Part shown: positions 1 through 9,076 of the stretch, piece by piece | Layout of the letters: each line of letters opens with the position of its first letter | Numbering within the stretch: the first letter of the stretch is position 1 | NCBI RefSeq assembly: GCF_007680605.1 | Contig: NZ_VEIO01000002.1 | Coordinates: 617,899 to 681,898, forward strand | DNA length: 64,000 bases | Source of the DNA: Paenibacillus xylanexedens | Lineage (GTDB): Bacteria > Bacillota > Bacilli > Paenibacillales > Paenibacillaceae | Direction: 5' to 3' | The notes under the pieces: model-generated | Seen by the model: the letters and a program-made list of their open reading frames with translations, nothing else | What the model was told of the DNA's origin: nothing | Databases searched by the model: none | Program-made: the position numbers and the translations under genes

Positions 1-34
1 GCCGGATTAAGAAGATTAGAGAAGGTGACTTAAC

Positions 35-1222
35 GTGCAAGGACAATATAGGCCGACCCAGGCGGAGATTAATCTGGACCATCTGCGAGGCAACGTAACC
101 GCTTTTCGTGAGGTATTGCCTCAGGGTACGAGATTTCTCGCTTGTGTAAAGGCCAACGCTTACGGGCATGGAGCAGTAGAGACAGCCAGAGAATTGGAAC
201 GAGTGGGCGTGGATTATTTAAGTGTAGCGTTTCTTGACGAAGCTCTCGAACTGCGTCTGCACGGTATTACAAGCCCGATTCTGGTATTGGGGTATACGCC
301 GCCTGAAGGAGTCGCTGTAGCGTGGCAACATGATGTGACGATTACTTTGTTTAGCAGAGACGTGCTTGAGGCGATCAAACAGGTGAAACCAGGCACATTC
401 GCAAATCAGTTGAAAGTTCACATCAAGATCGACAGTGGCATGGGCAGATTGGGTCTGCTACCTGGCAATGAGGCTATTGACTTTATACAAGAGGTTTCCT
501 CACTTGATCAGGTAATGCTGGAAGGCATGTTTACTCACTATGCCAAAGCAGATGAAGAAGACAAGACCTATACACTGGATCAGTATCGACGGTTTCAGAG
601 CGTTACAGAGACGCTTCGGAATCAGGGATGTGTCATCCCGATTATACATACGGCCAACAGTGCCGCTGCCATTGATACACCAGAATTATCCTATGATATG
701 GTTCGTGTGGGCATAAGTCTGTATGGACTGTATCCTTCGGTAGAGGTGAATCACCAGGTAGTGAAGTTGCTCCCGGTAATGACACTGAAGACAAAAGCGG
801 TTCTGGTCAAAACACTGCCGTCCCATTGGGGAGTCAGTTATGGAACCCGTTATTTTACACAGGAAAATGAACGAATAGCGACCTTGCCTATCGGCTATGC
901 AGACGGATTTTCAAGAATGCTGACAGGCAAAGCACAGGTGCTTGTGCGTGGCCGCCGCGTTCCTGTCGTCGGTACGATCTGCATGGATCAGTGCATGGTG
1001 TCGCTACAATCTTTCGCGGAAGAAGCGGAAGCAATTCAAGCCGGCGAAGAGGTTGTTCTCATCGGCCACCAGTCCGGCGGTGTAATTACCGCTAGTGAGG
1101 TGGCAGACCAGCTCGGTACGATTCACTATGAAGTGATCTGCATGATGGCTCATCGCATTCCCCGGGTCTATACCCGGGGAGGAGAGGTAGTCACCAGAAT
1201 CAATCCCCTTTTGACAACGTAA
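35..1222 (+). CDS. alr: Alanine racemase
   Basis: PLP-dependent enzyme that interconverts L- and D-alanine and supplies D-Ala for peptidoglycan; cytosolic. The PLP lysine is K39 in FLACVKANAYGHG, and the second catalytic base is the Tyr of VSYGTRYF in the C-terminal beta domain. At 395 aa it has the family's normal length. The start is GTG, 6 nt after a GAAGGTGA ribosome site. It lies directly upstream of the MazEF-type pair, the same order as alr-ndoAI-ndoA in B. subtilis. No promoter is visible because the window begins just before the gene. Confidence 0.97.
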   Translation: MQGQYRPTQAEINLDHLRGNVTAFREVLPQGTRFLACVKANAYGHGAVETARELERVGVDYLSVAFLDEALELRLHGITSPILVLGYTPPEGVAVAWQHDVTITLFSRDVLEAIKQVKPGTFANQLKVHIKIDSGMGRLGLLPGNEAIDFIQEVSSLDQVMLEGMFTHYAKADEEDKTYTLDQYRRFQSVTETLRNQGCVIPIIHTANSAAAIDTPELSYDMVRVGISLYGLYPSVEVNHQVVKLLPVMTLKTKAVLVKTLPSHWGVSYGTRYFTQENERIATLPIGYADGFSRMLTGKAQVLVRGRRVPVVGTICMDQCMVSLQSFAEEAEAIQAGEEVVLIGHQSGGVITASEVADQLGTIHYEVICMMAHRIPRVYTRGGEVVTRINPLLTT

Positions 1223-1481
1223 TTCGCAAATTGGACACGATTACCAGCAACATTTTTTTCAGAACAGAAGGAATACTGTCGCAGCATCTCGAAATATGTA
1301 CGATGTCAGGAATTTAATCCTGAAATGCGATGTTTAGTCTGTACGAATAATGATTCCCGTGTTTATAATGGAGTACAGCATACTTGATATACGCGGGGCA
1401 TATATATTCCTTTGTATAAAAGTTCTGGAAAAGCGTAATACTGGTTCACAATGGCGAAAGGTTTGTGGGGGTGGAAGAAAG

Positions 1482-1763
1482 GTGGCCAACTTGCAGAACA
1501 CCAAGCGGATTATGATCAGTTTACCTGATTATCTTTTGCAGGAAGTGGATGGCATCGTAGCGCTGGAGAATTCCAACCGCAGCGAATTGATTAGGCAAGC
1601 AATGAAGCTGTACTTGACGGAGCGGAAGAAACGTTACATCCGTGAATCAATGCAGCGAGGGTACATGGAGATGGCGAAGATTAACCTGACCATGGCATCC
1701 GAAGCCTTTCACGCGGAGGAAGATGCGGACAGCACTCTGGACCGCTTAGTTAGCGGGGTGTAG
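1482..1763 (+). CDS. ndoAI: EndoAI/MazE-type antitoxin (ribbon-helix-helix)
   Basis: Antitoxin that binds and neutralises the downstream endoribonuclease and probably represses the pair. The N-terminal part (TKRIMISLPDYLLQEVDG) is a ribbon-helix-helix DNA-binding strand and helix; the acidic C-terminal tail is the likely toxin-binding part. The frame is open further upstream, but the GTG start used here gives 93 aa, the same length as B. subtilis EndoAI, and follows a GGGGGTGG ribosome site. It ends 3 nt before the toxin start, so the two are translationally coupled. Confidence 0.9.
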   Translation: MANLQNTKRIMISLPDYLLQEVDGIVALENSNRSELIRQAMKLYLTERKKRYIRESMQRGYMEMAKINLTMASEAFHAEEDADSTLDRLVSGV

Positions 1764-1766
1764 ACA

Positions 1767-2117
1767 GTGATCGTAAAACGTGGTGACGTTTTTTTTGCGG
1801 ATCTTTCTCCCGTTGTCGGTTCTGAGCAAGGTGGAGTCAGGCCGGTTCTGGTTATTCAGAACGATATCGGCAACCGGTTCAGTCCAACCTGTATCGTGGC
1901 GGCCATTACCGCCCAGATTCAGAAGGCAAAGCTGCCGACGCATGTCGAAATTGATGCAGCGGCGCATGGCTTTGACCGGGACTCGGTGATTTTGCTCGAA
2001 CAGATTCGGACGATTGATAAGCAAAGGCTGACCGACAAGATTACGCATTTGGACGAGGAGACCATGAAACTGGTTAACGAAGCCTTGCAGATCAGCCTGG
2101 GCTTAATCGATTTTTAA
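1767..2117 (+). CDS. ndoA: EndoA/MazF-type endoribonuclease toxin
   Basis: Sequence-specific mRNA endonuclease of the MazF/PemK family, 116 aa, the length of B. subtilis EndoA (NdoA). The N-terminal [20 protein letters not shown] and the later RPVLVIQND are family hallmarks (beta-barrel core with catalytic Arg/Thr). GTG start, 3 nt after the antitoxin stop. This is a core chromosomal TA pair in Firmicutes rather than a recently acquired one. A hairpin terminator follows. Confidence 0.96.
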   Translation: MIVKRGDVFFADLSPVVGSEQGGVRPVLVIQNDIGNRFSPTCIVAAITAQIQKAKLPTHVEIDAAAHGFDRDSVILLEQIRTIDKQRLTDKITHLDEETMKLVNEALQISLGLIDF

Positions 2118-2208
2118 GGGTGAAGCTTAGTACTTGATGTGCTTGCTCATCTGTCTGTTGACAACGGATGTTCCTGTGAGGGAACACACAATTTCAGAAT
2201 GTTACCTT

Positions 2209-2248
2209 AAGAGCGTACGATACCTTTATGGGTGTTGTGCGCTCTTTT
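2209..2248 (+). terminator. Terminator after mazEF pair
   Basis: AAGAGCG and CGCTCTTTT arms with further G-U-tolerant pairing around a TTTAT loop. The T-run is short (4). Confidence 0.6.
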
Positions 2249-2292
2249 GGTTAAGTCTTGGTGAAAGCGTAGAACATTGATGATCTTTTCGT

Positions 2293-2298
2293 TATAAT
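2293..2298 (+). promoter_or_regulatory. Candidate -10 box for alpha-galactosidase
   Basis: A consensus TATAAT lies about 55 nt upstream of the chosen start. The -35 at the right distance is poor, so activation by a regulator is possible. No catabolite-control site was recognised. Confidence 0.4.
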
Positions 2299-2353
2299 GG
2301 AACCTGAGAAACCGTTTACCCGAAAGACCTATATAGATAGATGGAGGAGACAT

Positions 2354-4543
2354 ATGAGCATTTACATCAATCAGGAGAAACTTCAGTTTCATTTACAGAC
2401 CCGCGAGGCGAGCTACGTATTTCAGGTATTGCCTTCGGGATATTTGGTGCATTTGTATTATGGCAAAAAACTGCGTGATACCGACCTGAGCTGGCTTCAT
2501 GTCCGGACGGAAAGAGCATCCTTTAGTCCGAATCCGGTGCCGGAGGATCGTACGATTTCGTTTGACACCCTTCCAGTGGAACTACCGGTTTATGGAACGA
2601 GTGATTTCCGCAACCCGGCCATCCAGTTGGAACTGGAGAACGGCTCAACGGTATCCGAGTTTACGTATACAGGCCATCGTTTGGTCAAGGGGAAAGAGGC
2701 GTTAACGGGACTTCCGGCAACGTATGTAGAATCCGAGGATGAAGCGGATACGCTCGTTATTGAAATGCGAGATCAGGTGTCTGGTGTGAAAATCGAGTTA
2801 ACGTATACTGCATTTACTGCCTTTAATGCCATTACACGCTCGATGCGTATCGTGAATGAGAGCGCTAACGTGGTGAATGTGCTGCGAGCACTCAGCTCTT
2901 CTGTAGACCTGCCACATGCAGATTACGAATTGCTGCAGCTCTCGGGTGCCTGGACTCGTGAACGTGACATCGTTCGTCGTCCACTCGCTTCAGGATTGCA
3001 GGGGATCGAGAGCCGCCGTGGCTCCAGCAGTCACCAGCAAAACCCGTTCATTGCCCTGATGACACCGGGAACGGATGAAGACCAAGGCGAAGTGTATGGA
3101 TTCAGTTTGGTATATAGCGGCAGCTTTACTGCACAGGCAGAAGTGGATCAGTTCTATACCACTCGTGTATCTGTTGGTATCAATCCCTTTGAGTTCAGCT
3201 GGAAGCTTGAACCGCAGGAGTCGTTCCAGACACCTGAGACCGTCATGGTTTACTCGGCTACGGGTCTGGATGGCATGTCCCAATCCTACCATGAGCTATA
3301 TCGGGAACGTCTGGCACGTGGACAATTCCGCAACGCTGAGCGTCCTGTGCTGGTGAACAACTGGGAAGCAACGTATTTCGGCTTTAATGCCGATAAGATT
3401 GAGCAGATCGCACGTGCGGGGCAAAAGCTGGGCATTGAGTTGTTTGTGCTTGATGACGGCTGGTTTGGTCACCGGGACAGCGATAATTCATCCTTGGGCG
3501 ACTGGATTGTGGACAAGAACAAGTTGCCGCAAGGACTGGATGACTTGGCTAACCGTGTCACAGGTCTGGACATGCAGTTCGGGCTGTGGTTCGAGCCAGA
3601 GATGATCTCCCCGGACAGTGAACTATATCGTAAGCATCCGGACTGGTGTCTGCATGTACCGGATCGCCGTCGTACCGAAGGAAGACAACAGCTTGTGCTG
3701 GACTTCTCCCGTCAGGATGTGCGTGACGAGATCGTTCGGATGTTGTCCGATGTTCTGGGCTCAGCACCGATCACTTATGTGAAGTGGGACATGAACCGGA
3801 ACATGACCGAGGTCGGTTCTGCATTGCTTCCGGCGGACAGACAGCGCGAAACGGCTCACCGTTATATGCTCGGACTGTACGAAGTAATGGAGCGTATCGT
3901 TACTTCCTTCCCGCATATTTTGTTCGAAAGCTGCTCTGGCGGAGGCGGACGATTTGACCCGGGCATGCTGTATTACATGCCTCAGGCATGGACCAGCGAT
4001 AACACGGATGCGATTTCCCGTTTGCGCATTCAATACGGTACAAGCCTTGTATATCCTGTAAGTTCCATGGGTTCACACATTTCGGCTGTGCCGAACCATC
4101 AGGTGAATCGTATCACTTCTCTGGAGATTCGCGGTCATGTTGCGATGTCGGGCAACTTCGGATACGAGCTGGATCTGACGAAGTTTACAGACGAAGAGAA
4201 TGCGATTGTTACAGCACAGGTCAAACTATACAAGGAAATTCGCAGTACGGTACAATACGGTACGTTCCGTCGTCTGCTCAGTCCGTTTGAAGGCAATGAA
4301 ACGGCATGGATGTTCATTGCACCGGATGGCGGTGAAGTGATTGTATTCTACTTCCGTGTACTCTCTGAACCGAATGCCCCGCTTCAACGTCTGAAGCTGA
4401 AAGGGCTTGATCCAAACGCGGATTACCGCCTGAAAGGCAGCTCAGAGACGTTTACGGGCGATGCTTTGATGTATGGCGGTATTGCTGTGGGTAGTGAGTC
4501 TGGAGACTATCTGAGCGAAATGTTCCGGTTTGAGCGGGTCTAA
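2354..4543 (+). CDS. Alpha-galactosidase, GH36
   Basis: Cytosolic retaining alpha-galactosidase that removes terminal alpha-galactose from melibiose, raffinose and galactomannan oligosaccharides. 729 aa, the length of the Geobacillus stearothermophilus AgaA/AgaN enzymes. The nucleophile is D479 in YVKWDMNRN and the acid/base is D549 in WTSDNTDA; SCSGGGGRFDPG lines the active site. The ATG at 2354 follows GGAGGAGACAT; the open frame extends upstream but lacks a ribosome site. No signal peptide. No sugar transporter or regulator is adjacent, so it stands alone between mazEF and tex. Its stop codon lies within the end of a dispersed repeat. Confidence 0.95.
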   Translation: MSIYINQEKLQFHLQTREASYVFQVLPSGYLVHLYYGKKLRDTDLSWLHVRTERASFSPNPVPEDRTISFDTLPVELPVYGTSDFRNPAIQLELENGSTVSEFTYTGHRLVKGKEALTGLPATYVESEDEADTLVIEMRDQVSGVKIELTYTAFTAFNAITRSMRIVNESANVVNVLRALSSSVDLPHADYELLQLSGAWTRERDIVRRPLASGLQGIESRRGSSSHQQNPFIALMTPGTDEDQGEVYGFSLVYSGSFTAQAEVDQFYTTRVSVGINPFEFSWKLEPQESFQTPETVMVYSATGLDGMSQSYHELYRERLARGQFRNAERPVLVNNWEATYFGFNADKIEQIARAGQKLGIELFVLDDGWFGHRDSDNSSLGDWIVDKNKLPQGLDDLANRVTGLDMQFGLWFEPEMISPDSELYRKHPDWCLHVPDRRRTEGRQQLVLDFSRQDVRDEIVRMLSDVLGSAPITYVKWDMNRNMTEVGSALLPADRQRETAHRYMLGLYEVMERIVTSFPHILFESCSGGGGRFDPGMLYYMPQAWTSDNTDAISRLRIQYGTSLVYPVSSMGSHISAVPNHQVNRITSLEIRGHVAMSGNFGYELDLTKFTDEENAIVTAQVKLYKEIRSTVQYGTFRRLLSPFEGNETAWMFIAPDGGEVIVFYFRVLSEPNAPLQRLKLKGLDPNADYRLKGSSETFTGDALMYGGIAVGSESGDYLSEMFRFERV

Positions 4544-4772
4544 ATAAGTTGAACTAGAGATTTTACACAGTCCACTCCGATGACAGAAGAACCTTCCATT
4601 CGCTGTTATCCCTAGATTTTTTTGATTCCCTTTTCTAAAGGGAAAAATCCGGTGATAAAGGCGAAGCGTATGCTTCCGATGTAGCTTTCTTGCAGAAAGC
4701 TTTTAGCTTCGCTTTTCCAGGTTTTTTCTGTCCCCTCCGTTAACGTGTAAAAGAAACTCTCAACTTATTTAG
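4540..4772 (-). repeat. Dispersed palindromic repeat, copy A
   Basis: A 233-bp imperfect palindrome bounded by the perfect 13-bp inverted repeat CTAAATAAGTTGA / TCAACTTATTTAG. Inside are ACAGAA/TTCTGT, GGAG/CTCC and ATCCGG-type inner arms with CCCTTT hairpins. It is the reverse of copies C and D, with the same internal blocks (for example CTTCCGATGTAGCTTTCTTG). The left end overlaps the alpha-galactosidase stop codon. It carries no coding capacity, and function is unknown; it resembles a non-autonomous (MITE-like) element or a REP-like element. Confidence 0.85.
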
Positions 4773-4798
4773 GTGAATTGGAGTAAATTATGTTTGAA

Positions 4799-4842
4799 GA
4801 AGACCCGAGGATGTCATGATGACGTTCTCGGTCTTTTTTTTC
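4799..4842 (+). terminator. Strong terminator upstream of tex
   Basis: AAGACC-GAG-GTCAT stem with a very short loop, mirrored by ATGAC-CTC-GGTCTT and followed by a run of T. It probably ends the alpha-galactosidase transcript beyond the repeat. Confidence 0.8.
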
Positions 4843-5067
4843 GTTCAACGGGGAAGGATGTTTAGGAGGCAATAAAAGCAAGTAACAGACGTGCCATAGG
4901 AATGGTAGAAATATCAACGTGATTTTGTGATAATATAGAGAAGAGTGTTATTTAGAGCTTGAAAAAGCTTGAGATCAACTTCGGATGATCGACTATACTG
5001 TTATTATGCAGCACAGCTGCCCTGAAATGAGTATTATGAACGATTCAGGAAGGAAAGAGGGATTTAT

Positions 5068-7281
5068 TTGTCTGAACAGGAAACGGTTCTGGAACCCAAT
5101 GAAGAAACATTAAAGGCCGAACGCCAAGAACGAATCATCAAACAGGTAGCCAAGGAACTGTCACTGTCCTTGAAGCAGATTCGCACCACATCGGAGCTTC
5201 TGGACGAAGGCAATACGATTCCATTTATCGCCCGCTACCGTAAAGAAATGACTGGAGAACTGGATGAGAACCAGCTGCGGCAGATTGAAGAACGATTGGT
5301 GTATTTGCGCAATCTGGAAGACCGTAAATTGGAAGTTATCCGTATTATAGAGGAACAGGGCAAGCTGACCAAAGAGCTTGAGAAATCCATTACGCAAGCT
5401 GTCAAGCTGCAGGAAGTAGAGGATCTGTACCGTCCTTACCGTCAGAAACGGAAAACGCGTGCCAGTGTAGCCAAGGAAAAAGGTCTGGAGCCGCTCGCCG
5501 TATGGATATGGGAACAGCCGAAACAGGGAGATGCACATCAGGAGGCTGCGCGTTATATTAATGCGGAACTCGGGGTAGAGGATGCAGAGTCGGCTCTTCA
5601 AGGAGCAAAGGATATTCTCGCTGAGAATATTGCCGATGATGCAGCTATTCGCGCCTGGATTCGCAGATATACGCTGGATCACGGCATGCTGACTTCAGAA
5701 GCCAAGGATACGGAGCAAGAGTCCGTATACGAGAACTACTATAGTTACCGCGAATTAGCGAAAAAGATGCCGCCGCACCGTATTCTTGCGATTAACCGTG
5801 GGGAGCGTGAAGGCATTCTCAAGGTTGGACTGGACGTGCAAGCTGAACCGGCTCACCGTCATATGGAAGGGCAGATTATCCGGGGTGCTTCTGTGGTGCA
5901 GGAGATTTTGCGTTCCGTCGTTGAAGATGCGTACAAACGGCTGATCGCACCGTCCATTGAACGTGAAGTGCGTGCCGAGTTGACGGAAAAAGGGGAAAAT
6001 CAGGCGATTTCGGTATTCTCTGCGAATCTCCGTAACCTGCTGTTACAGCCACCAATTCATGGCAAACGTGTACTGGGTGTCGATCCGGCATACCGGACAG
6101 GCTGTAAACTGGCAGTTGTCGATGATACAGGGAAATTGCTCGAAGTAGCTGTAACTTACCCGACACCTCCGCATAACAAGAAGCGTGAAGCGGCTGAAGT
6201 GTTCCACCGGATGATCAAGCAGTACGATATTGGATTGATCGTTATTGGTAACGGGACAGGTTCGCGTGAGACAGAGCAGTTCGTAGCCGAAATTATTCAG
6301 GAGAATGGCGATGACAGCCTGGTTTACCTGATTGTGAACGAGGCTGGTGCAAGTGTGTACTCTGCATCCAAGCTTGCCCAAGAGGAATTCCCGGATCTGG
6401 ATGTTGCCGAGCGTAGCGCGGCTTCTATTGCGCGTCGGGTACAAGACCCGCTGGCCGAACTCGTTAAAATTGATCCAAAAGCGATTGGTGTCGGCCAATA
6501 CCAGCATGATGTATCCCAGAAGGTTCTGGAAGAGAGCTTGAAGGCTGTCGTAGAATCTGCAGTTAACCATGTTGGCGTAGATGTTAATACGGCCTCACCT
6601 TCCTTGTTGTCTTATGTTGCCGGTGTTAATGCAACTATTGCCAAAAACATTGTCAAATATCGTGAAGAGAACGGCCGTTTCACAAGTCGTCGCCAGTTGC
6701 AGAAAGTGCCCCGTTTGGGCGCAAAAACATACGAACAATGCGTAGGCTTCATGCGTATATCTGAAGGAGAGAATCCACTGGATCGTACGCCAATTCACCC
6801 TGAATCGTATAAGGTGGTTGATCAGCTCTTCAAAGAGCTTCAGGTCGAGCTGGACAAACTCGGAAGCAAAGAACTGTCTGTGCTTTTGTCCGAACAGGAG
6901 ACAGAACAGTTGGCCGTTAAACTGAATGTCGGTGTGCCTACACTCCGTGACATTCTGGACAGTTTACAGCGCCCGGGTCGTGACCCCCGTGAAGAGATGC
7001 CGTTGCCGATTTTCCGCACCGATGTACTCAAGATTGAAGATCTGGTGGAAGGGATGGAATTGCAAGGTACCGTTCGAAACGTCATTGACTTTGGTGCCTT
7101 CGTTGACATCGGCATCAAAAGTGATGGGCTTGTCCATATCTCTCAACTGAGTAACGGGTACGTTAAACATCCGATGGATGTTGTTTCCGTTGGAGACAAT
7201 GTGACGGTTTGGGTGATGAATGTGGATACGAAAAAAGGTCGTGTTGGCCTGACGATGAAAAAACCCGCATCTGCAAATTAA
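5068..7281 (+). CDS. tex: Tex family RNA-binding transcription accessory protein
   Basis: Cytosolic nucleic-acid-binding protein of the Tex/Spt6 family, involved in transcription. 737 aa. The order is an N-terminal helical Tex domain, a YqgF-like RNase H fold (VLGVDPAYRTGCKLAVVDDT, about residues 335-355), helix-hairpin-helix motifs (around SPSLLSYVAGVNATIAKNIV) and a C-terminal S1 RNA-binding domain (LQGTVRNVIDFGAFVDIGIK, about 660-680). TTG start after AGGAAAGAGG. Tex is next to cmpA and sprT, as ydcI is in B. subtilis. Confidence 0.96.
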   Translation: MSEQETVLEPNEETLKAERQERIIKQVAKELSLSLKQIRTTSELLDEGNTIPFIARYRKEMTGELDENQLRQIEERLVYLRNLEDRKLEVIRIIEEQGKLTKELEKSITQAVKLQEVEDLYRPYRQKRKTRASVAKEKGLEPLAVWIWEQPKQGDAHQEAARYINAELGVEDAESALQGAKDILAENIADDAAIRAWIRRYTLDHGMLTSEAKDTEQESVYENYYSYRELAKKMPPHRILAINRGEREGILKVGLDVQAEPAHRHMEGQIIRGASVVQEILRSVVEDAYKRLIAPSIEREVRAELTEKGENQAISVFSANLRNLLLQPPIHGKRVLGVDPAYRTGCKLAVVDDTGKLLEVAVTYPTPPHNKKREAAEVFHRMIKQYDIGLIVIGNGTGSRETEQFVAEIIQENGDDSLVYLIVNEAGASVYSASKLAQEEFPDLDVAERSAASIARRVQDPLAELVKIDPKAIGVGQYQHDVSQKVLEESLKAVVESAVNHVGVDVNTASPSLLSYVAGVNATIAKNIVKYREENGRFTSRRQLQKVPRLGAKTYEQCVGFMRISEGENPLDRTPIHPESYKVVDQLFKELQVELDKLGSKELSVLLSEQETEQLAVKLNVGVPTLRDILDSLQRPGRDPREEMPLPIFRTDVLKIEDLVEGMELQGTVRNVIDFGAFVDIGIKSDGLVHISQLSNGYVKHPMDVVSVGDNVTVWVMNVDTKKGRVGLTMKKPASAN

Positions 7282-7363
7282 TGATGAATTATCGCGTTTT
7301 GGCATCATGATGAGATGTCAGATTAAACGTCTGTAGAGTATATACGTGTAAACGTATAAGGGG

Positions 7364-7398
7364 ACAGCCTTCCCGCATGGGGAAGGCTGTTTGCTGTT
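7364..7398 (+). terminator. tex terminator
   Basis: Perfect 11-bp stem ACAGCCTTCCC / GGGAAGGCTGT with a 5-nt loop and a T-rich tail. Confidence 0.85.
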
Positions 7399-7453
7399 AA
7401 GTATTATCCTTTGTTGTGCAATGGTATGGATGGGAAGGGTTTGGTTTACAGGC

Positions 7454-7597
7454 TTAGATTTCGTTCTCCATGTTGCGCTGTGAACCGCTGGCAGGTTTGT
7501 TACGATAGAAGTACCAGCATTCGTTCAGTAACTTGATTTGACGACTGTCCTTTTTATGGAACGCCCGCATGAGTTGGTTGCAGAGCCATTGAGGCAA
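7454..7597 (-). CDS. cmpA: Cortex morphogenetic protein CmpA
   Basis: A 47-aa gene. The product starts LPQWLCNQLMRAFHKKD and continues RQIKLLNECWYFYRNK, which matches the conserved CmpA pattern (P-x-WL, RAF-x-KD, QIKLLN-x-CW-FYR). In B. subtilis CmpA is a small sporulation checkpoint protein that works with ClpXP to remove cells with defective SpoIVA coat basement layers. TTG start after a strong AAAGGAGGAGA. The place between tex and sprT is the same as in B. subtilis, which supports the call. The C-terminal tail is about 10 aa longer than in B. subtilis. Confidence 0.92.
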   Translation of the reverse strand: MPQWLCNQLMRAFHKKDSRQIKLLNECWYFYRNKPASGSQRNMENEI

Positions 7598-7730
7598 AGG
7601 AATCTCCTCCTTTTGCATAATTCATCTGTACGTTAGCATATGTGGCAATAGCCTGGACTGTGCGGGATAACTCCATGTCAATTGAAAATGATCAGAATCT
7701 GTTGAACCAGAACGAAAAAAACAAGAATGA

Positions 7731-7766
7731 AAAAAGCACATTCCCCGGTTCGGGAAATGCGCTTTT
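7731..7766 (-). terminator. Bidirectional-looking terminator
   Basis: AAAAAGC-TTCCC / GGGAA-GCGCTTTT with A-run and T-run on either side. It is placed to end the minus-strand hypothetical gene before cmpA. Confidence 0.7.
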
Positions 7767-7879
7767 CGTATTTTATTGAATTTTGTCTATCAAACGAGAT
7801 GGAATACAATATTTCGGAAAGTTGATGGTCATACATCAGGTTTTAAACAGAAGTAATTACCCTATGAAAAGAGTTAGAA

Positions 7880-8230
7880 TTACTCCATCTCTTCCTCATA
7901 CCATTGTTCCAATTGAGCCTGTAGTGCCCGAATCTCGGTAAGCAGGGAAATCAAAGGATAATTGCTTTCACGCAGAGCAGCAAAACGCTCTTCAAGGGCA
8001 TTGATGTAATCAAGCCCGCCAATGACGGACAAGTTTTCGTTCAACAGATCGAGATGATCACATTCGGCAATAGCCCAGGGTAGAACGGGTACATCTGTTG
8101 CCGTGAGTTTGTCGATTTCCTTGTGCAGACGCAGATTAAGCGCACTGAGTTGATAAGCATAGTCCGCGGGCATTTCAACAAACTGCAATTGTTGCTTCTG
8201 CTGCAGGATGACATAGCGCATTGTAGGCAT
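7880..8230 (-). CDS. Hypothetical protein, coiled-coil-like
   Basis: I do not recognise this 116-aa protein. It is soluble and rich in Leu, Glu and Gln. It begins MPTMRYVILQQKQQLQF, and the C-terminal third (RALQAQLEQWYEEEME) looks helical or coiled-coil. No cysteine cluster, signal peptide or membrane segment. The ribosome site GAGGGGAGA is about 13 nt before the ATG used; an in-frame ATG 9 codons upstream overlaps that site, so the start is uncertain. It is divergent from sprT and shares its upstream region. Confidence 0.6.
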   Translation of the reverse strand: MPTMRYVILQQKQQLQFVEMPADYAYQLSALNLRLHKEIDKLTATDVPVLPWAIAECDHLDLLNENLSVIGGLDYINALEERFAALRESNYPLISLLTEIRALQAQLEQWYEEEME

Positions 8231-8346
8231 AACGAGTATTAATCTCCCCTCATACATTCTACTTGACAGTGTAGCCTACGAAACGGTTAAAATTCAAGTA
8301 TTGTACGGGAAAAACAGTGTGCTCGAGCGGGTGGAGAGAGAGGAGA

Positions 8347-8811
8347 ATGATGGAAAATAAGGAATTACAACAATGGATTGAGCAGATTTCTCTTGAACAT
8401 TTCGGAGTTCCGTTTACTCATGAAGCGATATTTAACCGTCGTCTGACGACAACAGGTGGAAGGTATATGCTCAGAAGCCATCGGATCGAGATAAATCCAC
8501 ATCAGCTTGAAGTCTACGGAAAAGACGAGGTTGAGAAAATTATCAAACATGAACTATGCCACTATCATCTGCATATTCGAGGGCGGGGATACCAGCATAG
8601 AGATCCGGAATTCAAGGCACTTTTGCAGAAAGTGGGGGGTTCACGGTTCTGTCAGTCTCTTCCTGGAGACAAGGGCAGAAAACCGCTGCCGTATAGGTAC
8701 AAGCTGGTATGCAAGAGCTGCGGGATGGAATATTTGCGTAAACGGAAAATAGATCCCAAGCGTTATCGCTGCGGTCGATGTTCAGGCAAACTGACGCTTC
8801 AAACCATCTGA
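8347..8811 (+). CDS. sprT: SprT family zinc metalloprotein
   Basis: SprT-like protein of 154 aa, homologous to B. subtilis YdcK. The zinc-metalloprotease motif HELCH is at H68-E69-x-x-H72, with a further His in the RGRGYQHRDPEF segment. The C-terminus is a zinc ribbon with CKSC and CGRC pairs. The family is related to Spartan proteases for DNA-protein crosslinks; the bacterial role is poorly defined. Start chosen at the ATG 10 nt after GGTGGAG; another ATG follows immediately. The frame is open 10 codons upstream. Confidence 0.9.
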   Translation: MMENKELQQWIEQISLEHFGVPFTHEAIFNRRLTTTGGRYMLRSHRIEINPHQLEVYGKDEVEKIIKHELCHYHLHIRGRGYQHRDPEFKALLQKVGGSRFCQSLPGDKGRKPLPYRYKLVCKSCGMEYLRKRKIDPKRYRCGRCSGKLTLQTI

Positions 8812-8856
8812 TGTACACGAAGAAGAGTTCACAGTAGAAGGTGAGTAAAAGGCAGG

Positions 8857-8899
8857 TTGACTTGAATTATTAATCATGATAAATTAATGTTATTCAAGT
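8857..8899 (+). promoter_or_regulatory. tRNA-Asn/Ser promoter with overlapping palindrome
   Basis: TTGACT (8857-8862), 17-nt spacer, TTAAAT (8880-8885). A palindrome with arms CTTGAAT (8861) and ATTCAAG (8893), plus inner ATTAAT arms, spans the promoter. Confidence 0.5.
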
Positions 8900-8906
8900 T
8901 AATTTT

Positions 8907-8982
8907 CCCTGATAGCTCAGTTGGTAGAGCACTCGACTGTTAATCGAGTTGTCACAGGTTCGAGTCCTGTTCGGGGAGCCAT
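8907..8982 (+). tRNA. tRNA-Asn (GTT)
   Basis: 76-nt cloverleaf. Acceptor TCCCTGA pairs with TCGGGGA, discriminator G, CCA encoded. Anticodon loop CTGTTAA gives anticodon GTT at 8940-8942. T arm CAGGTTCGAGTCCTG. Confidence 0.97.
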
Positions 8983-8988
8983 TTCTTG

Positions 8989-9076
8989 GAGAGATACCCA
9001 AGTGGCTATAAGGGGACCCTCTGCTAAGGGGTTAGACTGCGTAAGCGGTGCGAGGGTTCGAATCCCTCTCTCTCCG
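8989..9076 (+). tRNA. tRNA-Ser (GCT)
   Basis: 88-nt class II tRNA with a long variable arm. Acceptor GGAGAGA pairs with TCTCTCC, discriminator G, no CCA encoded. Anticodon loop CTGCTAA gives GCT. T arm GAGGGTTCGAATCCCTC. It starts 6 nt after tRNA-Asn. Confidence 0.95.
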
